The notes beneath the pieces are model-generated. The model saw only the letters and a list, made by a program, of their open reading frames with translations. It was not told where the DNA came from and searched no databases. 53,996 bases of DNA from Armatimonadetes bacterium CG06_land_8_20_14_3_00_66_21 (GTDB lineage: Bacteria > Armatimonadota > Abditibacteriia > CG2-30-66-41). A program made the position numbers and the translations under genes. The stretch lies in NCBI GenBank assembly GCA_002779825.1, contig PEVN01000101.1:1-53996 (forward strand), written 5' to 3'. Shown here one piece after another: positions 40,416 through 49,524 of this stretch; the stretch's first letter is position 1; each line of letters starts with the position of its first letter.

Positions 40416-41258
40416 CTACAGAGTAACCGTCTTGTGCCGGGCAGCGTGGCACTGCGTATTCACGGCGACGGGCAGGCTGGCGATATGGCACGGGAACGAC
40501 TCGACATGGACGTCGAGCACCGTGATGCGGCCGCCATAACCGGCCGGACCGATGCCGAGGTTGTTGCATAGCTCCAACAACTCTTCTTCGAGCTCGCGGT
40601 CGATGGGCTTGCTGCTGCGCGTTCCGATGCCGCGGAAGATCGCCTTCTTGGCGAGGTACGCGCAGTAGTCGAAGGTGCCGCCAATGCCGACCCCGACGAC
40701 GAGTGGCGGACACGGGTTCGGACCTGCTTCGCGGATGGTTTCGACGACGAAGTCCTTGACCCCTTCTTTTCCGTCCGAAGGCTTCATCATGTTGATCCGG
40801 CTCATGTTTTCGCTGCCCCCGCCTTTGGGGACGATCGTGATCTCCACTCGCTCACCGGGGACGAGGTGCACGTGCGAGAGGCACGGTGTGTTGTCGCCCG
40901 TGTTCTTGCGGTCGAGACCATGCCGGACGATGGACTTGCGGAGGTAGCCGTCGGCGTACCCCTGGCGGACGCCCTCCTCCAGCGCCTGGTTGAAGTCGCC
41001 GCCCACGACGTGAACGTCTTGCCCCAAGTCGACGTACAGAATCGCGAACCCGGTGTCCTGACAGTAGGGCACTTTCTCGGTTCTCGCAATCTCGGCGTTC
41101 TCGAGCAGTTCGTTGAAGATCGCCTTGCCCGTGTCTGACTCCTCGATCTCCAGGCTGTCCCGGAAGCACTGGACGACGTCCTCGGGCAGGTTGTAGTTCG
41201 CGTCGATGCAGAGGTCGCGCACCGCCTTGGTGAGGTCGGCGGCTTGTATCTCTCTCAC
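40416..41258 (-). CDS. fumA: Fumarate hydratase class I, alpha subunit
   Basis: A 280-residue protein, the iron-sulfur half of two-subunit class I fumarase. Cluster-ligand cysteines are expected in Y-C-Q-D-T-G, L-x-P-C (seen here as T-P-C-L-S) and the segment around N-P-C-P-P-L-V-V-G-V-G-I-G-G-T-F-D-Y-C. GTG 41258 is preferred (GAGG nine bases upstream) over the adjacent TTG. It is followed after 56 bases by the beta subunit gene. Confidence 0.93.
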   Translation of the reverse strand: MREIQAADLTKAVRDLCIDANYNLPEDVVQCFRDSLEIEESDTGKAIFNELLENAEIARTEKVPYCQDTGFAILYVDLGQDVHVVGGDFNQALEEGVRQGYADGYLRKSIVRHGLDRKNTGDNTPCLSHVHLVPGERVEITIVPKGGGSENMSRINMMKPSDGKEGVKDFVVETIREAGPNPCPPLVVGVGIGGTFDYCAYLAKKAIFRGIGTRSSKPIDRELEEELLELCNNLGIGPAGYGGRITVLDVHVESFPCHIASLPVAVNTQCHAARHKTVTL

Positions 41259-41365
41259 AGGCAATCGCCTCGCTTTTGAGCAATCATCATCAGCAATCAC
41301 TCCCCAGTGCTCACCAGGCGCGAAGCAAGGTGAGGGCTGGGGGCTGCTCGCTGGGAGGTGAGCAG

Positions 41366-41392
41366 GGAGGCGGCCGGGCCACGGCCGCCTCC
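41366..41392 (-). terminator. Perfect 10-bp GC hairpin downstream of mdh
   Basis: 41366-41375 and 41383-41392 are perfectly complementary around GGGCCAC, about 15 bases past the mdh stop on its strand. No T-run follows. Flanking inverted octamers (CTCACC/GGTGAG types, 41310-41364) suggest it is part of a larger repeat. Confidence 0.5.
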
Positions 41393-41406
41393 GCCTAAGT
41401 CGCTAC

Positions 41407-42354
41407 CTACGAACAGCAACAGGACTTGGCCTGCATCTCATGCCAGAGGTCCACGTTCTTCTGCACGATGGCGGCGGAGTCTTTGAGCGCCTTCTTCTCT
41501 TCGGGCGTGAGCTTGATCTTGAGGATCTGCTCAACGCCGCCGGCGCCCAGTTTCACCGGCACGCCTGCGTACGTGCCCTTGATGCCGAACTCGCCCTCGC
41601 AAAGCGCCGAGCAAGGTAGGATGCGCTTCTTGTCTTTGACGATGGCGTCGACCATCTGTGCAACCGCGGCACCGGGAGCGTAGTAGGCGCTGCCGGTCTT
41701 CAACAGCTTGACGATCTCCGCTCCGCCGTCCCGCGTGCGCTGAACGATCTTGTCGAGCTTGGCTTTGGGGAGGAGTTGCTCGACCGGGATGCCGGCGACG
41801 GTCGTGTAGCTGATGAGCGGCACCATCGCGTCGCCGTGTCCACCGAGCACCATCGCCTGGATGTCGGCGATGGAGACGCCTACTTCCTCGCCGATGAAGC
41901 AGCGGAAGCGGGCGGAGTCGAGAATGCCCGCCTGGCCGAATACGCGGTTCTTGGGAAAGCCGCTGGCCTCGAAGGCGATCTGGCAGAGCACGTCCAGGGG
42001 GTTAGCCACCATCAGGATCATGGAATCCGGAGCGTACTTTGCAATGTCTTTGCCCACAGAGTCCGCGATCTTCGCGTTGATCCCCAACAGGTCCTCGCGA
42101 GTCATGCCCGGCTTGCGGGGAACGCCCGAGGTGACGACCACTACGTCGGCACCCTCGAGGGCGCACATCTCGTTGGAGCCGCAGAGCTTGGAGTCGTACA
42201 ACTCCACGGGGGCGGCCTCTGCCATGTCAAGCGACTTGCCTTGCGGCATGCCTTCGACAATATCTACCAGGACGATATCGCCCAGTTCCTTCTGTGCCAT
42301 CATCAGCGCAGCGGTTGCGCCGACTTGTCCTGCACCGACAACACCGATCTTCAT
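41407..42354 (-). CDS. mdh: Malate dehydrogenase (LDH-like type)
   Basis: A 315-residue NAD enzyme. It has G-A-G-Q-V-G-A-T (Rossmann), D-I-V-E-G acidic cofactor tip, the substrate arginines in S-G-V-P-R-K-P-G-M-T-R-E-D-L and D-S-A-R-F-R, and the catalytic H in V-L-G-G-H-G-D-A-M-V-P. It oxidises malate to oxaloacetate, feeding the citrate synthase gene next to it. The C-terminus ends K-S-C-C-C-S, three consecutive cysteines that are unusual for this family and have no known role. Confidence 0.95.
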   Translation of the reverse strand: MKIGVVGAGQVGATAALMMAQKELGDIVLVDIVEGMPQGKSLDMAEAAPVELYDSKLCGSNEMCALEGADVVVVTSGVPRKPGMTREDLLGINAKIADSVGKDIAKYAPDSMILMVANPLDVLCQIAFEASGFPKNRVFGQAGILDSARFRCFIGEEVGVSIADIQAMVLGGHGDAMVPLISYTTVAGIPVEQLLPKAKLDKIVQRTRDGGAEIVKLLKTGSAYYAPGAAVAQMVDAIVKDKKRILPCSALCEGEFGIKGTYAGVPVKLGAGGVEQILKIKLTPEEKKALKDSAAIVQKNVDLWHEMQAKSCCCS

Positions 42355-42510
42355 CTCAGTTCACTCCTTGGGTAGTGTCTCCCCGATCCGATCCGCGACC
42401 ATCAGGGAGCACGTGGGGCGCCGGGGCCAGTGAAGCAGGTACGCCTCATGCACTCCCTAACGTGACGGTCGCGGTTCGGGTCGGGAGCGGCTTGCGCCTG
42501 CGCGCCACAG

Positions 42511-42545
42511 AAAATGCGCGCCCGGGAGCGGCACCCCCGGGCGCG
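42511..42545 (-). terminator. Rho-independent terminator after citrate synthase
   Basis: 42517-42526 and 42536-42545 form a perfect 10-bp GC stem with a 9-base loop. On the minus strand it is followed by CATTTTCTG. It lies about eight bases past the citrate synthase stop, splitting the TCA cluster into at least two transcripts. Confidence 0.8.
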
Positions 42546-42553
42546 GAGCCAAA

Positions 42554-43834
42554 TTACGCTGCCTCCGCAGCCTCGACGAGCATCTCATACGTGACCGACT
42601 TCGGCCGCGTGATGGGGGCGCCGAGGGCACGCGCGATGATGTTCTGGGCGCACATGCCGAGCACGCGGGACACGCCGAACAGCACTGTGTAATAGCTGGT
42701 TTCGGTCAGCCCGAAGTGGTAGAGCAGGCTGCCCGAGATGGCGTCCACGTTGGGCCACGGGTTCTTCGCCTTGCCGTGCTCCTGCAGCACGCCGGGGATG
42801 ACCTTGTACAGCGAGTTGACGGTGCCGAACTGCAGCGAGTCGGGGCAGACGCGCTCGCCGAAGGCGCGGAAACTGGCGAACCGCGGGTCGGTGGCGCGCA
42901 GCACGGCGTGTCCGTAGCCGGGAATCACCTTGCCGGCGTTGAGCGTCTCCCAGGCGTACTCGATGAGCTGCTCGTCGGTGGGCCGGCCTCCGTAGCGTTT
43001 GATGATCTCGAGGACGAACGCCAGGCACTCCTGGTTGGCGAGCCCGTGCAGCGGACCGGCAAGGCCGTTGAGACCGCCGGAGACGGCGTAGTAGAGGTCT
43101 GACAGGGCCGAGGCGATAGTCACGCAGGTGTTCGCGCTGACGTTGCCGCTCTCGTGGTCGCAGTGCAGCGTGAGGTACAGCCGCATCAGGTTGGCGAATT
43201 CGCCGGTGGAATCTGGGATGCCCAACATGTTGACGTAGTTGCCGCCCCAGTCGAGGCTCGGATCGGCGGCGAGGGGGTCGCCTTTGCCGAAGCGAATGCG
43301 GTACGCGGCCGCCGCCACGCCGGTGACGCGCGCAATCAAGTCCAGGGAGTCCTCAAGCGACGCTTCCCAGTACGCGCTCTTCTGCATCCCCTCAGCGTAG
43401 CCTTGGGCGAACTTGGACTCGCACTGCATGGCCAGGATGCCGGTGTCCAGCATGGTCATCGGGTGAGAGTTGGCCGGCATGGCGCGCAGTACGTCGACAA
43501 CATAGCCCGGCAGCTCCTGGCGGGCCTTGATCTCCGCCTGCAGCGACGCCAACGCCTCGGCGTCCGGCAAGTCTCCAGTGCACAGAAGGTAGAAGATCGC
43601 CTCGGGGATCTGGTCGTCCAGTTCCTGGATGCCCCTGCCGCGAACGGAGAGCCCTGCATCAGGGTCTACAGAGGACGTGTCGCAGACAAGCCCCTTGACC
43701 CCGCGCATTCCCCCACAGGCTTGGGCGATGGTCACCTTGGAAAGGACGACGTCGCCTGATTCCTTCAGCAACTGACCGTACTTCTCCCGGAGTCCCGGGA
43801 TCTGCTCTTGCAGCTTCGCTTTGAGCGTAGCCAT
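42554..43834 (-). CDS. Citrate synthase, eukaryotic/mitochondrial-like type
   Basis: A 426-residue enzyme condensing acetyl-CoA and oxaloacetate. Long segments read like the mitochondrial enzyme and unlike common bacterial GltA: C-G-G-M-R-G-V-K-G-L-V, M-N/G-L-A-G-P-L-H-G-L-A-N-Q-E, H-C-D-H-E-S-G-N-V-S-A-N-T, V-I-P-G-Y-G-H-A-V-L-R-A-T-D-P-R and K-A-K-N-P-W-P-N-V-D-A-I-S-G. The catalytic H, H and D are all in place (G-P-L-H-G, Y-G-H-A, N-V-D-A). Such a branch exists in some Bacteroidota and other bacteria. The start has AAGGAGG upstream at 43847-43853. It lies between sucD and mdh. Confidence 0.95.
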   Translation of the reverse strand: MATLKAKLQEQIPGLREKYGQLLKESGDVVLSKVTIAQACGGMRGVKGLVCDTSSVDPDAGLSVRGRGIQELDDQIPEAIFYLLCTGDLPDAEALASLQAEIKARQELPGYVVDVLRAMPANSHPMTMLDTGILAMQCESKFAQGYAEGMQKSAYWEASLEDSLDLIARVTGVAAAAYRIRFGKGDPLAADPSLDWGGNYVNMLGIPDSTGEFANLMRLYLTLHCDHESGNVSANTCVTIASALSDLYYAVSGGLNGLAGPLHGLANQECLAFVLEIIKRYGGRPTDEQLIEYAWETLNAGKVIPGYGHAVLRATDPRFASFRAFGERVCPDSLQFGTVNSLYKVIPGVLQEHGKAKNPWPNVDAISGSLLYHFGLTETSYYTVLFGVSRVLGMCAQNIIARALGAPITRPKSVTYEMLVEAAEAA

Positions 43835-44012
43835 GTCCGACCTCCTTATAGAGTCGTAGTCTGGGATCGCGGCAACAGGCCTCCTGCGTGGTGTTGCCGT
43901 ACACTTGCCCTGTCCTTCGCCGTCTGCGCCCGGTCTCCTGCAGGAATCACCGTTGGCGTGACAGCGTGCGGCCCGTTTGCGTTCGCGCTTGCTCCGACTG
44001 CGTTTCCGGAAT

Positions 44013-44882
44013 TCACGCCGACAGCACTTGGGTCACCAGCCCGGGGATGTCGGCAGGGATGTCCGCCACGGGGACACCGATGGCCTGGAAGGCTTCGATC
44101 TTTGCGGCAGCCGTACCGGAAGTGCCTGAGATGATTGCGCCGGCATGGCCCATGCGCTTGCCGGGGGGAGCGGTCTTCCCGGCCACGAAGGCCACCACCG
44201 GTTTGGTCATGGTCTGGATGGTCTTGCACGCCACCTCCTCGTCCGAGCCGCCGATTTCGCCGGTGAGAACGACAAGCTCGGTCTGTGGATCGCTCTCGAA
44301 CCGTTTCAGGATGTCGACAAATGACGACCCGATGATGGGGTCGCCGCCGATCCCTACACAGGTGGACTGCCCCAAGCCGGCGTTCGTCAGTTCGTTGACG
44401 ATCTCGTAGGTCAGAGTGCCACTCCGCGAAACAACACCCACGTTGCCGGGCGTGAAGATGTGCCCGGGCAGGATGCCCACCTTGCACTCGCCCGGCGTGA
44501 TGATACCGGGGCAGTTGGGGCCGATCATCCAGCCGTCCAGCTCCTGGAGAAAGCGGTAGGCCTTGACCATGTCCTGCGTGGGGATGCCCTCAGTGATACA
44601 GACGACCCCGGTCACGCCGGCGCCCAAGGCTTCCATGATGGCGTCGTAGCCGAACGGCGGCGGAACGAAGATGGCGGACACGTTGGGCTGGGTGGCGTCG
44701 ACCGCTTGGCGGACGGTGTCGAACACGGGAACGCCGGCGGCGTGCTGACCGCCTTTGCCGGGGGTCACGCCAGCGACGACGTTGGTGCCGTACGCGACCA
44801 TCTGCTCGGTGTGGAAGGTGCCCTCGCGGCCGGTAATGCCCTGAACGAGCAGCCGCGTTTCTCTGTTCACCAGAATGCTCAT
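44013..44882 (-). CDS. sucD: Succinate-CoA ligase alpha subunit
   Basis: A 289-residue subunit of normal length. It has a CoA-binding Rossmann domain (V-Q-G-I-T-G-R-E-G, then G-V-T-P-G-K-G-G) and an active-site His in R-M-G-H-A-G-A-I at position 246, the same number as E. coli. G-P-N-C-P-G and G-I-G-G-D-P-I-I-G complete the family marks. It makes ATP or GTP from succinyl-CoA together with SucC. It is separated from sucC by about 110 bases that contain a hairpin repeat. Confidence 0.96.
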   Translation of the reverse strand: MSILVNRETRLLVQGITGREGTFHTEQMVAYGTNVVAGVTPGKGGQHAAGVPVFDTVRQAVDATQPNVSAIFVPPPFGYDAIMEALGAGVTGVVCITEGIPTQDMVKAYRFLQELDGWMIGPNCPGIITPGECKVGILPGHIFTPGNVGVVSRSGTLTYEIVNELTNAGLGQSTCVGIGGDPIIGSSFVDILKRFESDPQTELVVLTGEIGGSDEEVACKTIQTMTKPVVAFVAGKTAPPGKRMGHAGAIISGTSGTAAAKIEAFQAIGVPVADIPADIPGLVTQVLSA

Positions 44883-44913
44883 TGCCTACCTCTGTTCTCC
44901 TCCGTGGGAGTCA

Positions 44914-44993
44914 GTTCGCAGTTCCGCATCCATGCGGGCCGTTAGCGCGAGGCCCCGCGGCACGGCGACCGCCTGAAGGCGGAACTACAAGCC
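44914..44993. repeat. Hairpin repeat family D, copy 2
   Basis: It begins GTTCGCAGTTCCGC and ends GGCGGAACTACAAGCC; the arms AGTTCCGC/GCGGAACT pair. Relative to copy 1 (39685-39796) one C-G pair is replaced by T-A, a compensatory change. It abuts the sucC stop codon. Confidence 0.75.
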
Positions 44994-46127
44994 TCACGAA
45001 CCTACGAGCGCGACGATCTTCTGGGCGGCGTCCTGCATGCTATCGGCCGGGACGAGCGCGGTCTCGGCCAGCAGGGCTTTCCCTTCCTCTTCTCGCGTGC
45101 CGGTCAACCGAACGACCAGGGGAACGGCCAAGTCCAGGCTGTCGACTGCGCCGATGATGCCCTTAGCCACCTCGTCGCAGCGGGTGATGCCGCCGAAGAT
45201 GTTGATCACGATGCCTTTGACGTTTTTGTCCAGCAGCACCGTGTCGATGGAAAGCTCCACTTGGGCGGCGGTGGCGCCGCCGCCGACGTCGAGGAAGTTA
45301 GCCGGTCTGCCGCCCTCCCGTTGCACCACGTCGAGCGTAGTCATGACCAGACCGGCGCCGTTGCCGATGATGCCGATGTCGCCGTCCAGCCGGACGTAGG
45401 TGACGCCGCGCTTGTGCGCTTCCGCCTCGATGGGGTCGTCCTCTTGGTCCTCGCGGAGTTCGGCGAGCTTGCGCTGCCGGAAGAGGGCGCTGTCGTCAAT
45501 GTTGATCTTTGCGTCGGTCGCGAGGAGGTCGCCGGAGCCGGTGAAAACCAGCGGATTGATCTCGGCCAGGGAGGCATCGATCTCTTGGTAGCACCGGTAC
45601 AGCGCGTGCAGGAACTTACCGCAGGCGCGGTGGGTCTCCGGCGGAAGACCCGCCTCATACGCCAGCCTTCGCACGTGGAAGTCCAGCAGCCCGACGGCGG
45701 GATCCAGGTGCAGCTTGGCGATCTTGTCGGGCGCAGTGACAGCGACTTCCTCGATGTCGACTCCGCCCACAGAGCTGACCATCACTACGTCGCGCCGGCG
45801 GGCGCGGTCGACGGTGATCCCGAGGTAATACTCGGCCTGGATGTCCGCCGCTTCCTCGACCAGCACCTTCTCGACGGTGAGCCCTTTGAGGTTCATGCCG
45901 AGGATCTGGGAGGCGGCCTCTTCAGCCTGGGCGGCGTTCTCCGCCAGCTTGATGCCGCCGGCCTTCCCGCGGCCCCCTACATGGACCTGCGCCTTGACCA
46001 CTACCTTGCAGTCCAGCTTTTCGGCGACGGCGCGGGCTTCCGCGGGGGTGGAAGCCACCTCGCCTTTGGGGATAGGAACGGCGTACTGCGCGAAAAGCTG
46101 TTTCGCCTGGTACTCGTGGATCTTCAC
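44994..46127 (-). CDS. sucC: Succinate-CoA ligase beta subunit
   Basis: A 377-residue ATP-grasp protein: K-I-H-E-Y-Q-A-K at the start, K-A-Q-V-H-V-G-G-R-G-K-A-G-G, E-I-N-P-L-V, F-L-D-V-G-G-G-A and I-N-I-F-G-G-I-T-R-C-D near the end. It binds nucleotide and succinate in the SucCD complex. GTG 46127 is the start with AGAGGTGG upstream. It heads the TCA-cycle cluster and has a strong promoter at 46413-46441. Confidence 0.96.
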   Translation of the reverse strand: MKIHEYQAKQLFAQYAVPIPKGEVASTPAEARAVAEKLDCKVVVKAQVHVGGRGKAGGIKLAENAAQAEEAASQILGMNLKGLTVEKVLVEEAADIQAEYYLGITVDRARRRDVVMVSSVGGVDIEEVAVTAPDKIAKLHLDPAVGLLDFHVRRLAYEAGLPPETHRACGKFLHALYRCYQEIDASLAEINPLVFTGSGDLLATDAKINIDDSALFRQRKLAELREDQEDDPIEAEAHKRGVTYVRLDGDIGIIGNGAGLVMTTLDVVQREGGRPANFLDVGGGATAAQVELSIDTVLLDKNVKGIVINIFGGITRCDEVAKGIIGAVDSLDLAVPLVVRLTGTREEEGKALLAETALVPADSMQDAAQKIVALVGS

Positions 46128-46412
46128 ACTCGACCACCTCTGCTGCGGGGCCACACGACCACGCACGATGCCAACAAGCTGCCAAAGAAGAACGGGACAT
46201 CGCGCAGCGTCTGTCCGGCGACCGCCCTGCCTGCTCACAACGTGCAAACGGTGCGGCTGTGCCCTGACTGCGCACGCTGCTTCAGCGTGTCCTCAAACGA
46301 GCCGAACTCGGGGGTGCCGTTTGCGGGAAACGCCGGCTGCGGTTCCCGTCGGTCGGCGCCCGGCCAGCGGGGAGGCGTGCCCTCCATGGGCAGTCCTAAC
46401 TTGGCTGCGCTT
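46128..46412. other. Long leader between the TCA promoter and sucC
   Basis: About 285 bases downstream of the promoter and before sucC. I see no conserved riboswitch core and no reading frame with family resemblance. Confidence 0.4.
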
Positions 46413-46441
46413 ATTTTAGAGGTCTGTACTGGAAAAGTCAA
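46413..46441 (-). promoter_or_regulatory. Promoter of the sucCD / TCA cluster
   Basis: On the minus strand, TTGACT (46441-46436), a 17-base spacer and TAAAAT (46418-46413), about 285 bases upstream of sucC. It faces away from the DUF502 gene. Confidence 0.65.
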
Positions 46442-46545
46442 GCGGAGCGTTAGGAGAATGTAAGCGCAGCGTGAATAGGCGGCGCTCGGCGCCGGAAAAC
46501 CGCTGACTTTGCGGCCGGAGCGGGCAGTTTCGCTGCGTGACTTGC

Positions 46546-46551
46546 TACAAT
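46546..46551 (+). promoter_or_regulatory. TACAAT -10 box upstream of the DUF502 gene
   Basis: TACAAT about 130 bases before the gene; no convincing -35 box at normal spacing. Confidence 0.35.
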
Positions 46552-46681
46552 CGGCAGTCGGTAGCCGCTCCGCAAACGCGGGCTCCCGCCGCGGGACCAA
46601 AGGCTGAGACTGGCTCCAGTGACCCCAGGGCCGTCGGTGCTCGCGACCGTCAGACCGTGCCCATAGAAGGAGGCTGATCGC

Positions 46682-47305
46682 TTGAGTCTACTAAAGAGAC
46701 GTTTGATGACCGGGCTGCTGGTCGTCATCCCGACTTGGGCGACCTGGTTGATCCTGAAGACGCTCTACACGTCCCTGGAGAACGTCCTGGGCCCCATGAT
46801 CGAGCAGAGCCTGCCCGGTCGCTATGTGCCCGGACTGGGGTTTGTCGCGCTGATCCTGCTACTCATCCTTGCGGGAATGCTGGCGAGTTACGCCATCGGG
46901 CGACGGCTGCTTGCGCTGTGGGACTACCTGCTGACTCACGTGCCGGTTGTGCGGAACGTCTACCTCACGCTGAAGGCGGTGGTCGACGCCCTTTCCTTGC
47001 AGCAGCGAGAGAACCTGGAGCGCGTGGTGATGCTCGAGTACCCGCGCAAAGGCATCTACGCCCTGGGATTTGTGACGGGGTCTGCACAGGGGCAGATTCG
47101 CGCCGCGACAGACCAGGAGACGCTGAGCGTCTTCCTCCCGACAACCCCCAACCCCACCTCCGGCTTTCTACTCTTCGTGCCGGCGGACGACGTCATCCCG
47201 ATGCCCATGTCCATCGAGGAAGGCATGAAGTGCATCATCTCCGGCGGGATGTACATGCCGCCGGTCCCCAAGCACCCGGGGAACGGAAAGACGCCCGCGA
47301 AGTGA
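46682..47305 (+). CDS. DUF502 membrane protein
   Basis: A 207-residue protein with two helices (about 10-28 and 52-75) and a soluble C-terminal domain. The family marks include G-L-L-V-V-I-P-T-W-A-T-W-L-I, P-G-L-G-F, P-V-V-R-N-V-Y-L-T-L-K, V-V-M-L-E-Y-P-R-K-G-I-Y-A-L-G-F-V-T and L-P-T-T-P-N-P-T-S-G-F-L-L-F-V-P. The function of DUF502 is unknown. TTG 46682 is the start: AAGGAGG lies nine bases upstream and the family begins at this point. Confidence 0.88.
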   Translation: MSLLKRRLMTGLLVVIPTWATWLILKTLYTSLENVLGPMIEQSLPGRYVPGLGFVALILLLILAGMLASYAIGRRLLALWDYLLTHVPVVRNVYLTLKAVVDALSLQQRENLERVVMLEYPRKGIYALGFVTGSAQGQIRAATDQETLSVFLPTTPNPTSGFLLFVPADDVIPMPMSIEEGMKCIISGGMYMPPVPKHPGNGKTPAK

Positions 47306-47323
47306 ATCCTCGCCCTTCCAGGA

Positions 47324-47758
47324 TCACTTGGGTGGCAGCTTCACCACCGTGAACCAGAACTCCTCGATGCACTGAATGATCCGGGCGAACTGGTCGAGCC
47401 CCACCGGTTTGGTCACGTAGCAGTTGGCGCCCAGGTCGTAGCTCTTCAGGATGTCCTCGTCGGACTCCGAGGTGGTCAGCACGACGATCGGCAAACTGCG
47501 GAGCGTCTCCTCGGCCCGGATGTCGCGGAGCACCTCCCGGCCGTCCTTCCTGGGCATGTTGAGGTCCAGCAGCACCAAGTCGGGTCGCGCGGCCTCGGCG
47601 TAGCTACCTTCCCGCCGCAGGTAGGCCAGGGCCTCGACGCCGTCCTGGACGACCCTCAGGTTGACGGAGACCTTGGCCTCGGTGAGCATCTCCTGGGTGA
47701 GTTCCGCATCGCCGAGATCATCCTCCACGAGCAGCACCTCGATCTGTTTGGGCGTCAT
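47324..47758 (-). CDS. Single-domain response regulator (Rcp1/CheY-like)
   Basis: A 144-residue receiver domain with no output domain. It has V-E-D-D at the acidic pocket, phosphoacceptor D in [14 protein letters not shown] in V-L-T-T-S and K in Y-V-T-K-P. The insertion and L-N-M-P-R-K-D-G form are typical of regulators paired with phytochrome-like kinases. ATGA overlap with the upstream histidine kinase implies a cognate pair. Confidence 0.9.
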   Translation of the reverse strand: MTPKQIEVLLVEDDLGDAELTQEMLTEAKVSVNLRVVQDGVEALAYLRREGSYAEAARPDLVLLDLNMPRKDGREVLRDIRAEETLRSLPIVVLTTSESDEDILKSYDLGANCYVTKPVGLDQFARIIQCIEEFWFTVVKLPPK

Positions 47759-49389
47759 GACACCTCTCCTTTCTGGCGGAAGCAGGTCGGGTCGGGGCGC
47801 TTCTCGGAGTCCGCTGCGGGTCCGCCGGCATCTCCGGCCGGCTCAGCGCTCTCGAGGACCGGGATCGTGAGGACGAACGTCGCCCCTGTTCCCGACCCCG
47901 ATTCCACCCAGATCCTGCCCCCGTGGCGCTCGACAATCTTCCGGCACAGCGCCAGTCCGAGGCCGGTCCCGGGGTATTCCTGTCGCGTGTGCAGTCGTTG
48001 GTAGAGGATGAAGATGCGTTCCGCGAATTCCGGCTCGATGCCGATGCCGTTATCGGCCACGCAAAGGCGGTGGCTCGCGCCCCGGCGTTCGGCGGAGGTA
48101 TGGATGCGCGGCGTCTCTTCGCCGCGGAACTTGAGGGCGTTGCCCAGGAGGTTCTGGAACAACTGGGTCATCTGCAGTGGGTCGGCATTCACCGTCGGCA
48201 GCGGGTCGCAGGTGACCACAGCCTGGCAGTCCTCGAGGGCAGTCTCCAGGTTGGCCAGCGCCTGCTCAAAGCACTCGCCAAGCGCCACCGGCGCAAGCTC
48301 CTGTCCCTTCGTCCCCACGCGCGAGTACGCCAGCAACCCCTGGATCAACTCCCGCATCCTGGCGGCGCCGTCGGTGATGTAGTCGATAAACCGGTCGGCT
48401 TTCTCGTCCAGTTGCCCCTGATAGCGTTTGGCCAACAGCTCCGCGAAGCTCGCCATCTTCCGCAACGGTTCCTGCAGGTCGTGCGACGCCACACACGCGA
48501 ACTGCTCCAGTTCGGCGTTGGAGCGAGCCAGTTCGGCCATTGTCTCGCGCAGTTGCCCTTCCGCGTGCTTGAGCGAGGTGATGTCCGCCACGCAACCAAC
48601 GGCGCCCTGGTAGGCGCCGCCCTCATCGAAGATGGCGACTCCGGTGGCGAGGGCGGGAAACGACGATCCGTCTCTCCGCAGGCACTTGGTCTCGTAGGTG
48701 GTCCGCTCGCCGTGCCGCCGCTTTGCCAGTTCGTCGCCGCTAATGGTGAGGTGATCCGGGTGGGTCCAGAACTCCGGCCCCTTCCCCAGCAGCTCGGCCT
48801 CCGCGTACTGAAGCAGCTCGCACATTCTGCGGTTGGCACGGACCAGCCGATGGTTTGCGTCCAGCACCATCACCCCATCCCCCATAGTGTCGAGCACGCG
48901 CTCCAACTCCTGGTGCGCTTCCTGCAGCGCCGCGTCGCGCAGCTTCAGCGCCTCCTCAACGCGCTTCCGCGCAGTGATGTTGCGGCTGATGCCTACCAGC
49001 CCCACCACGCGACCGTCGGCACCGCGCAGGGGCGTCTTCGTCGTCAGGAGCCACTGCTCCTCGCCCTCCGGGTCCACCGCCCTCTCCTCGCGCTCACTCA
49101 GCGCCTCGCCCGTGCGCAGGACTTCCCGCTCGTCGGCGGCGTACAGGTGTGCCAACTCCGCGGGGAAGATGTCGTAGTCGGTCTTCCCCGCGACCTCCTC
49201 CTGGCTCTGCGCGCCCAGGACCCGGAGATGGGCGCGGTTGTTGAGGACAAAGCGGCTCTGCGTGTCTTTGACGTAGATGTAGTCGGGCAGGTTGTCGACG
49301 ACCGCCCGGAGCAAGCTCGCGTCAGCAGCCAGCGCCGCGTTCGAGCGCTCAGGGCCGTCATGCTCCTGTGGCAGTCTGTCGTTGGCCAT
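47755..49389 (-). CDS. PAS-PAS sensor histidine kinase
   Basis: A 544-residue kinase. PAS 1 (about 25-150) has [16 protein letters not shown] 2 (about 160-280) has [14 protein letters not shown] HisKA-type dimerisation helix carries the phosphoacceptor in [10 protein letters not shown], the bacteriophytochrome-like H-box. A HATPase follows with N-A-L-K-F-R, D-N-G-I-G-I and G-T-G-L-G-L-A. No transmembrane segment is visible, so it senses cytosolic cues. ATG 49389 is preferred (GGAGAG eight bases upstream) over TTG 49404. Its stop overlaps the receiver gene start. Confidence 0.92.
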   Translation of the reverse strand: MANDRLPQEHDGPERSNAALAADASLLRAVVDNLPDYIYVKDTQSRFVLNNRAHLRVLGAQSQEEVAGKTDYDIFPAELAHLYAADEREVLRTGEALSEREERAVDPEGEEQWLLTTKTPLRGADGRVVGLVGISRNITARKRVEEALKLRDAALQEAHQELERVLDTMGDGVMVLDANHRLVRANRRMCELLQYAEAELLGKGPEFWTHPDHLTISGDELAKRRHGERTTYETKCLRRDGSSFPALATGVAIFDEGGAYQGAVGCVADITSLKHAEGQLRETMAELARSNAELEQFACVASHDLQEPLRKMASFAELLAKRYQGQLDEKADRFIDYITDGAARMRELIQGLLAYSRVGTKGQELAPVALGECFEQALANLETALEDCQAVVTCDPLPTVNADPLQMTQLFQNLLGNALKFRGEETPRIHTSAERRGASHRLCVADNGIGIEPEFAERIFILYQRLHTRQEYPGTGLGLALCRKIVERHGGRIWVESGSGTGATFVLTIPVLESAEPAGDAGGPAADSEKRPDPTCFRQKGEVS

Positions 49390-49524
49390 TTCCACACTCT
49401 CCAAGCAGGCGCGTGGTGTTCGCCACGCCGCGGGCGTTTCCCTTCCGGCATGGGGTTGGCACTGAGCCGAAGCGGCACGGAGACAACGACCTTTGGGTGC
49501 GGCGGAGTCCTGGCACTTGGCCAG

